A stretch of 64,000 nucleotides of DNA from Streptomyces cinnamoneus (GTDB lineage Bacteria; Actinomycetota; Actinomycetes; Streptomycetales; Streptomycetaceae): contig NZ_PKFQ01000001.1 of assembly GCF_002939475.1 (NCBI RefSeq), positions 6,383,001 through 6,447,000 of the forward strand. The letters are read 5' to 3'. Position numbers and translations under genes: made by a program. Position 1 is the first letter of the stretch. Each line of letters starts with the position of its first letter. Below the pieces are notes generated by a model, which saw only the letters and a list, made by a program, of their open reading frames with translations, made no database searches and had not been told where the DNA came from. Positions 8,797-15,413 of this stretch are shown here, one piece after another.

Positions 8797-9425
8797 GCGG
8801 CGGTCAGCAGGAACGGACGCAGCCGGCCCTCGCGGGCGCGCTCCACCCAGGGCGTCGCCCGGGTGGCCCCCACGGTCAGGGGCACGGCCAGCGCGATGCC
8901 CATCAGCGCGCCCGCGGCCACGTCGTGCGGATAGTGCACCCCGACCCAGACCCGGGAGGCGGCCATGGCGACCGCGGCCGTCACCGCCACCGCGCCGAGC
9001 CGGCGGTCGACGAGCCACAGCGCCGTGGCGGCGGCGAAGGCGATCACCGCGTGGTTGCTGGGGAAGGACCAGTCGTGCGGGGCCGGACAGGCCTCCAGCG
9101 TGAAGCTGCCGGGAAGGGAACGGCAGGGCCGCTCCTCCCGCACCAGCGACTTCAGCACCACGTCCACCCCGTAGACCACCGCCACCACCAGCGGCGTGGC
9201 CAGGGCCCTGGCCATCATGGGGGAGTCCGACCGGCGGGCCCGCCACCAGCCGGTGAGCATCAGTGCGGCGAAGAGGGCCAGCCCGAAGGCCGACCAGGTG
9301 GCCACCGTGTCGTTCAGCAGCCAGGGTGCGCGCTGGGCGTCCCGGGTGATGTCCGTGTAGAGGCCCCCGTCGATGCCCGAGCCGTCGAAGAGGGGGTGGA
9401 ACGCCGGATGTATGCCTGTCATCAC
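8793..9425 (-). CDS. PAP2-family membrane phosphatase, second copy
   Basis: This 210-residue membrane protein reads KSLVREERPC (motif 1, KxxxxxxRP), FPSNHAV (motif 2, with Asn in place of the usual Gly) and SRVWVGVHYPHD (motif 3). It is the middle gene of a DedA-PAP2-PAP2 operon and overlaps both neighbours by 4 nt. GGAGGA precedes two adjacent start codons, GTG 9425 and ATG 9422; either could be used. It differs clearly from the downstream PAP2 protein, so the two probably act on different lipids or at different steps. Confidence 0.85.
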   Translation of the reverse strand: MMTGIHPAFHPLFDGSGIDGGLYTDITRDAQRAPWLLNDTVATWSAFGLALFAALMLTGWWRARRSDSPMMARALATPLVVAVVYGVDVVLKSLVREERPCRSLPGSFTLEACPAPHDWSFPSNHAVIAFAAATALWLVDRRLGAVAVTAAVAMAASRVWVGVHYPHDVAAGALMGIALAVPLTVGATRATPWVERAREGRLRPFLLTAA

Positions 9426-10114
9426 TGTCCTCCGTCCACGTCCACGCGCGCGGAGACCGGGGGCGCCTCAGGGGCGGCCCGGCGCCGGCTCCGCAGCAGT
9501 TCCAGGGCCACCGGCAGCAGGGAGAGCAGGACCACCGCGCCCACGATCGGCAGCAGGTAGCGGTCCACGTGGGGAACGGCCGAGCCCAGTGCGTGCCCGG
9601 CCAGCACCAGCCCGGCCGTCCACACCAGCCCGCCGCCGGCCTGCCACACCGCGAAGGTGCGCGGAGGGACGCCCAGCGCCCCGGCGAGCGGGTTGAGGAC
9701 GGTGCGGACCACCGGTACGAAACGGGCGAGCACGATCGCCCGGGCGTGGCCGTACCGGTCCAGCAGTTCCTCCGCCCGCGCGGCGCCCTCGTGCAGACGC
9801 CGGTTGCGTGAGCGCGCCAGCAGCGCCCGGCCGCCCCGGCGCCCGAGCGCGTACCCGCACTGCGCGCCCGCCAGTGCGCCGGCGACGGAGGCCAGGAGCA
9901 CCTGCGCCAGGTCCAGGTGCGGCCCCGCGTGCGCGCCGGACCTGCTCAGCAGGCCGGCGGTGAACAGCAGCGAGTCGCCCGGCAGGAAGAAGCCGACGAG
10001 CAGGCCGGTCTCGGCGAACAGCACGACGGCGATGCCGAGCGCGCCGAAGGCGGCCAGCAGGGACGACGCGTCCAGGAGATTGACAGCGAGGGGGGTGGGG
10101 GGTGGTGCGAGCAC
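9422..10114 (-). CDS. DedA-family membrane protein
   Basis: The 230-residue protein has the DedA/SNARE-associated pattern: an ETGLLVGFFLPGDSLLF re-entrant segment, GxxxGYALGRRGG, and RFVPVVRTVLNPLAGALGVPPRTF with the conserved FxPxxR arginine. Family members (for example UptA) recycle undecaprenyl phosphate across the membrane. Sharing an operon with two PAP2 phosphatases supports a dephosphorylate-then-flip pathway for lipid carrier recycling. GTG 10114 follows GGGAGG with an 11-nt spacer; the start is the least certain part. Confidence 0.87.
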   Translation of the reverse strand: MLAPPPTPLAVNLLDASSLLAAFGALGIAVVLFAETGLLVGFFLPGDSLLFTAGLLSRSGAHAGPHLDLAQVLLASVAGALAGAQCGYALGRRGGRALLARSRNRRLHEGAARAEELLDRYGHARAIVLARFVPVVRTVLNPLAGALGVPPRTFAVWQAGGGLVWTAGLVLAGHALGSAVPHVDRYLLPIVGAVVLLSLLPVALELLRSRRRAAPEAPPVSARVDVDGGQ

Positions 10115-10473
10115 GAGTACGAGGCCTCCCGGGATCGAGGGCAGGGCCGCCGGAGCGCCCCACCGTCCGCAATCAGTAGACGGTCAACGCGACTGTAGGG
10201 GTCCCGCGCCCGCCGGTCACCGGACTCGCCGAGACCGTGACCGCGGGGGCCGGCCCGCGATCACCGCGCCTCCCGGCTCCGCCGAAGGGCGGTGAAGGGC
10301 CCGGGTCCGGCAACGGCGGTGCGCCGCGAGCCGCTTCGGCGCACCGGCCCCGGTGGGAGGGGGCCGGTGCCCTGCGGTGGGTCCGCACGCACGGCGTACG
10401 AACACAGAGAATCCCCCCGCCCCGGGGCCCGTACACCCGGAGCAGGGGGAATCCCGTCGGACTTCGCCGATCC
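10115..10473. other. intergenic region between dedA and rodlin
   Basis: Apart from the hairpin at 10341-10370, this region has no coding frame I can support. The part next to the DedA start should hold its promoter. No repeat or RNA gene was recognised. Confidence 0.5.
10341..10370 (-). terminator. hairpin terminator of the rodlin gene
   Basis: GCACCGGCCCC and GGGGCCGGTGC form a perfect 11-bp stem with an 8-nt loop, 100 bp past the rodlin stop. There is no U-tract, as is usual for Streptomyces. Confidence 0.6.
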
Positions 10474-10866
10474 TCAGCCGTTCGCCGAGCCGTTGCCCGA
10501 AAGGATCGGGATCTCGTCGAGGAGGTGCGACAGCGGGTCGTCGCCGTCGTTGATCGTGGAGTTGTCCGTGCACTGCTGCTGCTGCTGAGACGTGAGGATC
10601 GGCACGTCCTGCAGGCCGATGTTGAGGGCGCCGATGAGCGACTGGATGCCAAGCTTGCCGATGCCGATGCACGGCTTGTTCAGGGTGCCCTGGATCAGGC
10701 TCATCTGCGGGCTTTCCACGCCCCCGGTCTTGGTGTTGCCGTAGCCGGTCTTCGCACCGTTGGCGTTGGCGACATCCTGGTCGTTGCCGATGGCCATCGC
10801 GGGGGAGGCGATGGCGCCGACCGCGGAAGCCGTTACCGCGGCCGTGGCGAGTACCTTCTTGAGCAC
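10474..10866 (-). CDS. rodlin (aerial hypha surface protein)
   Basis: This 130-residue secreted protein has rodlin length. A signal peptide LKKVLATAAVTASAVGA...SPAMA is followed by the family blocks SPQMSLIQGTLNKPCIGI, QQCTDNST and DDPLSHLLDEIPILSGNG. Rodlins organise chaplin fibrils into the rodlet layer on spores and aerial hyphae. GTG 10866 is preceded by AAAGG/AAGAGA. Rodlins are often found as a divergent pair (rdlA/rdlB); only one is present here and no chaplin gene is next to it, so the symbol is left open. Confidence 0.92.
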   Translation of the reverse strand: MLKKVLATAAVTASAVGAIASPAMAIGNDQDVANANGAKTGYGNTKTGGVESPQMSLIQGTLNKPCIGIGKLGIQSLIGALNIGLQDVPILTSQQQQQCTDNSTINDGDDPLSHLLDEIPILSGNGSANG

Positions 10867-11212
10867 GTCTCTTGCCTTTCGATCGATCGATGATTCCCAC
10901 CGGGAAGCGACCTGAGTAACTCCGGGAGATATCAGAAGTTCCGGACTTTCACTCATTCGCTCCAGCGGGTCATTTCGCAAACACCGCGGCCAACTCCTTT
11001 TAGGAGAAGCCACGGAAGCGCTCATGTGAGTGACGATGTCCCGGTTTGCGGCGGGATGGCTGGTAGCGTGCGCTGCGCGGCGGGTTTCTCGGCCGTCGGC
11101 CCGCTCGGACAGCGCCCCCACAAGATGCGTCCGGGCGGGCTTTTGGGAACGCCGCGCAACGCGGCGCGGTTCCCCGCCGTCCATCGACGGGGCCGCCGGG
11201 AGGAGGGTCGTC
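10867..11212. promoter_or_regulatory. divergent intergenic region, rodlin / ABM monooxygenase
   Basis: This 346-bp region is visibly richer in A/T than its surroundings near 10880-11030, in keeping with a developmental promoter for the rodlin gene. It holds a small palindrome CTCCT-TTT-AGGAG at 10994-11006. Open frames that cross it are not supported by ribosome sites. Confidence 0.45.
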
Positions 11213-11527
11213 GTGACCGTCGAATACGTCCGTTACCGCATCGCCGACCCCGACCGCCGCACCGCATTCGAGAAGGCGTATGCCGCGGCGGCCGCACACC
11301 TGTACTCCGCACCGCAGTGCCTGGGCTACGAGCTCTCGCGCGGCGTCGAGGAACCGGACCGCTACGTCCTGCGCATCGAATGGTCCTCGGTCGAGGACCA
11401 CGAGCGGGGATTTCGCGCCGGACCCCACTTCCCGCCCTTCCTCGCCGAGGTCGGACCGTACGCCGGCGACATCGAGGAGATGCGGCACTACGAACGGACG
11501 CTGGTGGTCGACAAGCGCCGCATGTGA
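11213..11527 (+). CDS. antibiotic biosynthesis monooxygenase (ABM) domain protein
   Basis: This 104-residue protein is of single ABM domain size and forms ferredoxin-like alpha/beta dimers in the family. The blocks VEYVRYRI, FEKAYAAAAAHL, CLGYELSRGVEEPDRYVLRIEWSSVEDHERGF and FLAEVGPYAGDIEEMRHYE match the pattern. GTG 11213 is chosen because AGGAGGG (11201-11207) sits 5 nt upstream; a longer open frame to 11030 lacks one. Its role is unknown; relatives oxidise quinols or remove reactive aldehydes. Confidence 0.8.
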   Translation: MTVEYVRYRIADPDRRTAFEKAYAAAAAHLYSAPQCLGYELSRGVEEPDRYVLRIEWSSVEDHERGFRAGPHFPPFLAEVGPYAGDIEEMRHYERTLVVDKRRM

Positions 11528-11622
11528 ACGCGGGAATACGGAATGTGAACGTCATGTGACGCGTGCCACCCCGCCGGGCGGTTCGGCCGGCGCCGGAGCC
11601 GTATACCCTCTGAGGTGTGAAC

Positions 11623-11691
11623 ATGCTCGTCAAGCGCCGCCACGTGGACTTCGTCCGCGTCACCAGCATGTCCTGTCGCCGCTGCGGCTGA
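11623..11691 (+). CDS. short leader peptide with C-terminal Cys-Arg-Arg-Cys
   Basis: This 22-codon frame (ATG 11623, TGAGG at 11611-11615; an in-frame GTG at 11617 is too close to that site) begins MLVKRRHVDFVRVTSM and ends SCRRCG. It matches the KRRHVDFVRV...SCRR pattern of the actinobacterial leader peptides found ahead of sulfur- and cysteine-related genes. The two Cys codons lie 2 and 5 codons before the stop, as in ribosome-mediated attenuation. A pyrimidine-rich run with T-tracts follows at about 11728-11763, before the oxygenase gene starting at 11865. Confidence 0.65.
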   Translation: MLVKRRHVDFVRVTSMSCRRCG

Positions 11692-11864
11692 CCTCACGCG
11701 CTGCGCCCGGCCCGTCCTTCTGGGTCCGAGGCCGCCTCTTTTCTCCTTTCACTTATCTTTCCTAGCCACTCCCCGGCTCCGCTCTGTCCGCACACCCTGC
11801 CGCGGCACAGCGGACCGTCCGGCCACCGCCGGGCGTTCGCCGGGCCTCACGCTGTGGACTTCTC

Positions 11865-12881
11865 ATGACGAACGAGCTTCCCGTCCTCGACCTCTCCGCC
11901 GCTCACGCCGGCCCGAAGGCGCGCGCCCGGTTCCACGAGGCGCTGCACACCGCCGCCCGTGACGTGGGCTTCTTCCACCTGACCGGCCACGGCATCACCC
12001 CCGCCGAGACCGCGGAGCTGACGAGCGCCATGCGGGCGTTCTTCGCCCTCCCGGAGGCGGACCGCCTGGCGATCAGCAACCTCAACTCCCCGCACTTCCG
12101 CGGCTACACGCGCATCGGTGACGAGCGCACCGGCGGCAGCCAGGACTGGCGGGACCAGCTCGACATAGGCGCCGAGCGCCCCGCCCACGTCCCCGCCCCG
12201 GACGAGCCCGGCTACTGGTGGCTGGAGGGCCCGAACCAGTGGCCCGCCGGCCTCCCCGAGCTGCGCACCACCGCCCTGCACTGGATCGACCGGCTCAGCG
12301 AGGTCGCCGGCCGGCTGCTGCACGAGCTGCTCGCCGCGATCGGCGCCCCCGAGGACTTCTACGACGAGGCCTTCGCCGACCGCCCCCACCTGCACCTCAA
12401 GCTCGTCCGCTACCCCGGCAGCGCCCCCGACGGCGCGGGCCAGGGCGTCGGTGCCCACAAGGACTACGGCTTCCTGACCCTGCTGCTCCAGGACGAGGTC
12501 GGCGGCCTCCAGGTCGAGAGCCCCGACGGGACCTTCATCGACGTGCCGCCGCTGCCCGGCGCGTTCGTGATCAACCTGGGCGAGCTGCTGGAGGTGGCGA
12601 CCAACGGCTACCTCAAGGCCACCAACCACCGCGTGGTCAGCCCGCCCGGCACCCGTGAGCGCTACTCCGTCCCCTTCTTCTACAACCCGCGGCTCGACGC
12701 CCGGATCGAGCCCGTCTCCTTCCCGTACGCCCACCGCGCCCCGGGCGTCACCCAGGACGCGGCCAATCCGCTGTTCGCCGAGTACGGCCGCAACGAGATC
12801 AAGGGCTGGCTCCGCGCCCACCCCGGCGTCGCCCGCCGCCACCACGCCGCGCTCCTGGAAGAGGGCGCGCCCGTCGCCTGA
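11865..12881 (+). CDS. isopenicillin N synthase-family 2OG-Fe(II) dioxygenase
   Basis: The 338-residue protein begins with a DIOX_N segment (LPVLDLSA...ARDVGFFHLTGHGI) and ends with a 2OG-Fe(II) domain. Iron ligands are His and Asp in GAHKDYG (about residue 202) and the distal His in KATNHRVV. RERYSVPFF supplies the RxS pair that binds 2-oxoglutarate. IPNS-like proteins of this length are common in actinobacteria and hydroxylate or desaturate small molecules; the substrate is not known. The ribosome site is weak. The Cys leader peptide upstream suggests the gene responds to cysteine or sulfur supply. Confidence 0.87.
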   Translation: MTNELPVLDLSAAHAGPKARARFHEALHTAARDVGFFHLTGHGITPAETAELTSAMRAFFALPEADRLAISNLNSPHFRGYTRIGDERTGGSQDWRDQLDIGAERPAHVPAPDEPGYWWLEGPNQWPAGLPELRTTALHWIDRLSEVAGRLLHELLAAIGAPEDFYDEAFADRPHLHLKLVRYPGSAPDGAGQGVGAHKDYGFLTLLLQDEVGGLQVESPDGTFIDVPPLPGAFVINLGELLEVATNGYLKATNHRVVSPPGTRERYSVPFFYNPRLDARIEPVSFPYAHRAPGVTQDAANPLFAEYGRNEIKGWLRAHPGVARRHHAALLEEGAPVA

Positions 12882-12893
12882 CCCGCCTGTCCG

Positions 12894-12919
12894 GGCCGGC
12901 CCCGCCACGGGGCCGGCCC
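12894..12919 (+). terminator. hairpin terminator after the oxygenase gene
   Basis: GGGCCGGCCC (12894-12903) and its exact complement at 12910-12919 form a 10-bp stem with a 6-nt loop, 13 nt after the stop codon. Confidence 0.6.
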
Positions 12920-13046
12920 GCCCGCCGGTGAAAAGATCACACCCCGTCGCGCACTCTCGCCCCCGATCAAGGGTTTATAAGGTGAGAAGCGGGAATCACC
13001 TTCGCATCGGCGCTCGGCGCCACGGGGGAACACGGGGGAAGTGATC

Positions 13047-13883
13047 ATGAGCAAGGTGTTGGGCACCGGTGTGGGCTGGCGTCCGGAGATAGCCGACGAC
13101 ATAGCGGGCCTGCCCGGTGTCGACTGGGTCGAGGTCGTCGCGGAGAACATGTGCAGCGGCCACCTGCCCGAGCCGCTGCGCCGGCTGCGCGAGCGCGGTA
13201 CGACCGTCGTGCCGCACGGCGTCTCCCTGGGCCTGGGCGGCGCCGACCGGCCCGACCTGGGCAGACTCGTCGCCCTCGCCGAACTCGCCGACGAGCTCGG
13301 CGCGCCGCTGGTCTCCGAGCACATCGCCTTCGTCCGCTCCGGCGGCCCGCTGACCGCCTCGTCCCGCATCGAGGCCGGGCACCTGCTGCCCGTGCCGCGC
13401 ACGCGGGACGCCCTGGACGTCCTGTGCGAGAACGTGCGCATCGCCCAGGACCTGCTGCCCGTGCCGCTCGCCCTGGAGAACATCGCGGCCTACCTGACCT
13501 GGCCCGACGAGGAGCTCAGCGAAGGCCGCTTCCTCGCCGAGCTGGTCGAGCGGACCGGCGTCCGCCTCCTCGTCGACGTCGCCAACCTGCACACCAACCA
13601 CGTCAACCGCGGCGAGGACCCGGCCGCCGCCCTCGACGAGCTGCCCCTGGAGGCCATCGCCTACGTCCACGTGGCGGGCGGCTTCGAGCGCGACGGGCTC
13701 TGGCACGACAGCCACGCCCACCCCGTCACCCGCCCGGTCCTCGACGTCCTGGGCGAGCTGTGCGACCGCACCACACCGCCCGGCGTGCTCCTCGAACGCG
13801 ACGACGACTTCCCCGAGGCGGGCGAGCTGGCCGCCGAACTCGACGCCATCCGCGCGGTCACCCGGGGAACAGCCCGTGTCTGA
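13047..13883 (+). CDS. DUF692 multinuclear non-heme iron oxidase (MNIO), likely peptide-modifying
   Basis: The 278-residue protein has a TIM-barrel layout with the DUF692 metal and active-site words in order: WVEVVAEN, VPHGVSLGL, VSEHIAF, ALENIAAYL, LLVDVANLHTNHVN, YVHVAGG, DSHAHPV and LLERDDDFPE. Known MNIOs (MbnB, TglH, ChrH, ApyH) use two or three irons to rearrange Cys, Asp or other residues of ribosomal peptides, working with a helical partner protein. ATG 13047 is preferred because GGGGGAA (13034-13040) is spaced for it and not for GTG 13041. It overlaps the partner gene by 8 nt and leads a three-gene operon ending in a Cys-rich protein. Confidence 0.88.
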   Translation: MSKVLGTGVGWRPEIADDIAGLPGVDWVEVVAENMCSGHLPEPLRRLRERGTTVVPHGVSLGLGGADRPDLGRLVALAELADELGAPLVSEHIAFVRSGGPLTASSRIEAGHLLPVPRTRDALDVLCENVRIAQDLLPVPLALENIAAYLTWPDEELSEGRFLAELVERTGVRLLVDVANLHTNHVNRGEDPAAALDELPLEAIAYVHVAGGFERDGLWHDSHAHPVTRPVLDVLGELCDRTTPPGVLLERDDDFPEAGELAAELDAIRAVTRGTARV

Positions 13884-14316
13884 CCGGAACACCGACGCCG
13901 CCCGGCAGCGGGTCGCGCTCGCCCAGCACGCCCTGCTCTCCGCCCTCGTCGCGGACTCCCCGGCCCCGCCCGGCTTCGACCGGGACCGGCTGCGTGCGCA
14001 GCGCCGGGCGCTGCTCACCAAGCGCACGCACGTGGTCGCCAAGGTCGCACCCGACCTGCCGCGCATCCTCGGCGAGGACTTCGCCGGCCTCTTCGCGGCG
14101 TACGCCCGGAGCCGCCCCATGACCGACGGCTACCACCGCGACGCCCTCGACTTCGCCGGGCACCTGCTCGACGGCGGTGCCCTCACCGACCCCGCGCGAC
14201 GGCGCTCGCTGGCCGGCTGGCTGGCCGACCGGACGCCCTCCGCCCGGGGTCCTCTTCGCCGGCTCGTACCGGCCCTTCGCGCCCGACGCCTCGCGCGCCG
14301 CACGAAAGGCAAGTGA
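13876..14316 (+). CDS. DUF2063-like helical partner of the MNIO
   Basis: This 146-residue, all-helical, Arg/Ala-rich protein resembles the N-terminal part of DUF2063 partner proteins. ALAQHALLSALV, the R..RALLTKRTHVVAKVAPDLPRILGEDFAGLFAAYARSRP stretch (in parts) and HRDALDFAGHLL match their L..A..., (Y)R.N......L....P....L.GE.F......Y....P plan. Such partners (MbtC/TglI-type) bring the peptide to the iron enzyme. It starts at GTG 13876 inside the MNIO gene and shares a GTGA with the next gene. Assignment rests on pattern and position and is not certain. Confidence 0.65.
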   Translation: MSDRNTDAARQRVALAQHALLSALVADSPAPPGFDRDRLRAQRRALLTKRTHVVAKVAPDLPRILGEDFAGLFAAYARSRPMTDGYHRDALDFAGHLLDGGALTDPARRRSLAGWLADRTPSARGPLRRLVPALRARRLARRTKGK

Positions 14317-15257
14317 CCGTGATTGCTGCCCTCATCGTGGCGACACTCGCCCTGTTCCCGCCCACGGCCTGGCTCCTGGCCGCCCGCCGCAAGGCGCTCA
14401 CCCCCACCGTCCCCGGCACACCGGCCGCCGAGCCGGAGCTGCTGGAAGTGGCCCTCCTGACCGGCGGCCGGACCCGGCTCGCCGAGACCGTGATCACCAA
14501 GATGCACGGCGACGAACGCATCGAGGTGAACGCCGCCGGCCGCGTCAGGGTCCACCGGGCGGTCTCCCACCACCCCATGGAACGGGCGCTGCTGGGACGC
14601 TGCGGAGCCGACTGGAACACCTCCTTGCGCAGACTGCGCACCACGCTGCCGTACGACCCGGCCGCGGACGCCGTCGAGCGGTCGCTGGCCGAGCGGGGCC
14701 TGCTCATGTCCCCGCGGGCGAAGGACCGCTGGCGCCTCGCCGCCGGGACGCAGACGGCCGGACTGGTCGTGGCCTTCGCCGCGGCCGTCGTCCTGCTCTT
14801 CCTGCCCGACTCCTATCCCGCGCCGTTCGTCGTGCTCGCGCTCGCCGCCGGCGGCGTCGTGCTGCGGGTCAAGTGCCGCCCCGACCTGAAGGTCCTCCAG
14901 CCCACCCCGGCCGGCGAGGAGTTCACCCGCGCGCTCGGGCGGCAAGGCCCCTGGAGCACCAGGAACCCCGCCACCCACCCCGAGGGGGCCGCGGGCGTCG
15001 TCGCCGTCAGCGGAGTCGGCGCACTCGACGACGGAGTGCTGCGGCAGCAGCTGCTGAAGGCGGCCCGGTCACAGACGCGGACGCGGACGCGGACCTCCCG
15101 GACGGCCCGCCGGACCGCCGGCAGCACGACCGCCGCGTCGTCCTCGGCCGCCTGCGGGGGCAGCAGCTACTCCAGCTGCTCAAGCTCCTCAAGTTGCTCC
15201 AGCTCGTCGAGCAGCTGCTCCTCCTCCAGCTGCGGCGGTTCCAGCTGCGGCTCCTGA
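14313..15257 (+). CDS. TIGR04222-type membrane protein with Cys/Ser-rich C-terminal tail
   Basis: The 314-residue protein has an N-terminal membrane helix (about 1-22), a soluble block, a central hydrophobic pair (about 145-185), then a soluble segment and a basic linker RTRTRTSRTARR. The last 45 or so residues are almost only Ser, Cys and Gly, with Cys spaced by 4-7 residues (for example YSSCSSSSSCSSSSSSC, ending CGGSSCGS). TIGR04222 proteins commonly end in Gly/Cys- or Ser/Cys-rich tails. Coupling to an MNIO and its partner suggests that the tail Cys residues are the enzyme's substrate. It starts at GTG 14313. Confidence 0.75.
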   Translation: MTVIAALIVATLALFPPTAWLLAARRKALTPTVPGTPAAEPELLEVALLTGGRTRLAETVITKMHGDERIEVNAAGRVRVHRAVSHHPMERALLGRCGADWNTSLRRLRTTLPYDPAADAVERSLAERGLLMSPRAKDRWRLAAGTQTAGLVVAFAAAVVLLFLPDSYPAPFVVLALAAGGVVLRVKCRPDLKVLQPTPAGEEFTRALGRQGPWSTRNPATHPEGAAGVVAVSGVGALDDGVLRQQLLKAARSQTRTRTRTSRTARRTAGSTTAASSSAACGGSSYSSCSSSSSCSSSSSSCSSSSCGGSSCGS

Positions 15258-15413
15258 CAGCGGCGGACCGGCGGCCGGCTTACCCTGCCGGCCGCCTGCC
15301 CGGTACCGGCTCCGGCCTGCACGTTCACAGTTCGTCAAACAACCGTCGACCGGCCCCCGCCTACCATCGGGAGGCGAACGGGTGAGCACGGGGGCAGCGG
15401 GGGCGAGTACGGC

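Noticed and set aside
11030..11212. A 61-codon N-terminal extension of the ABM-domain protein
   Set aside because: There is no ribosome site, the composition is Arg/Ala-rich and the family begins at GTG 11213, which has AGGAGGG.
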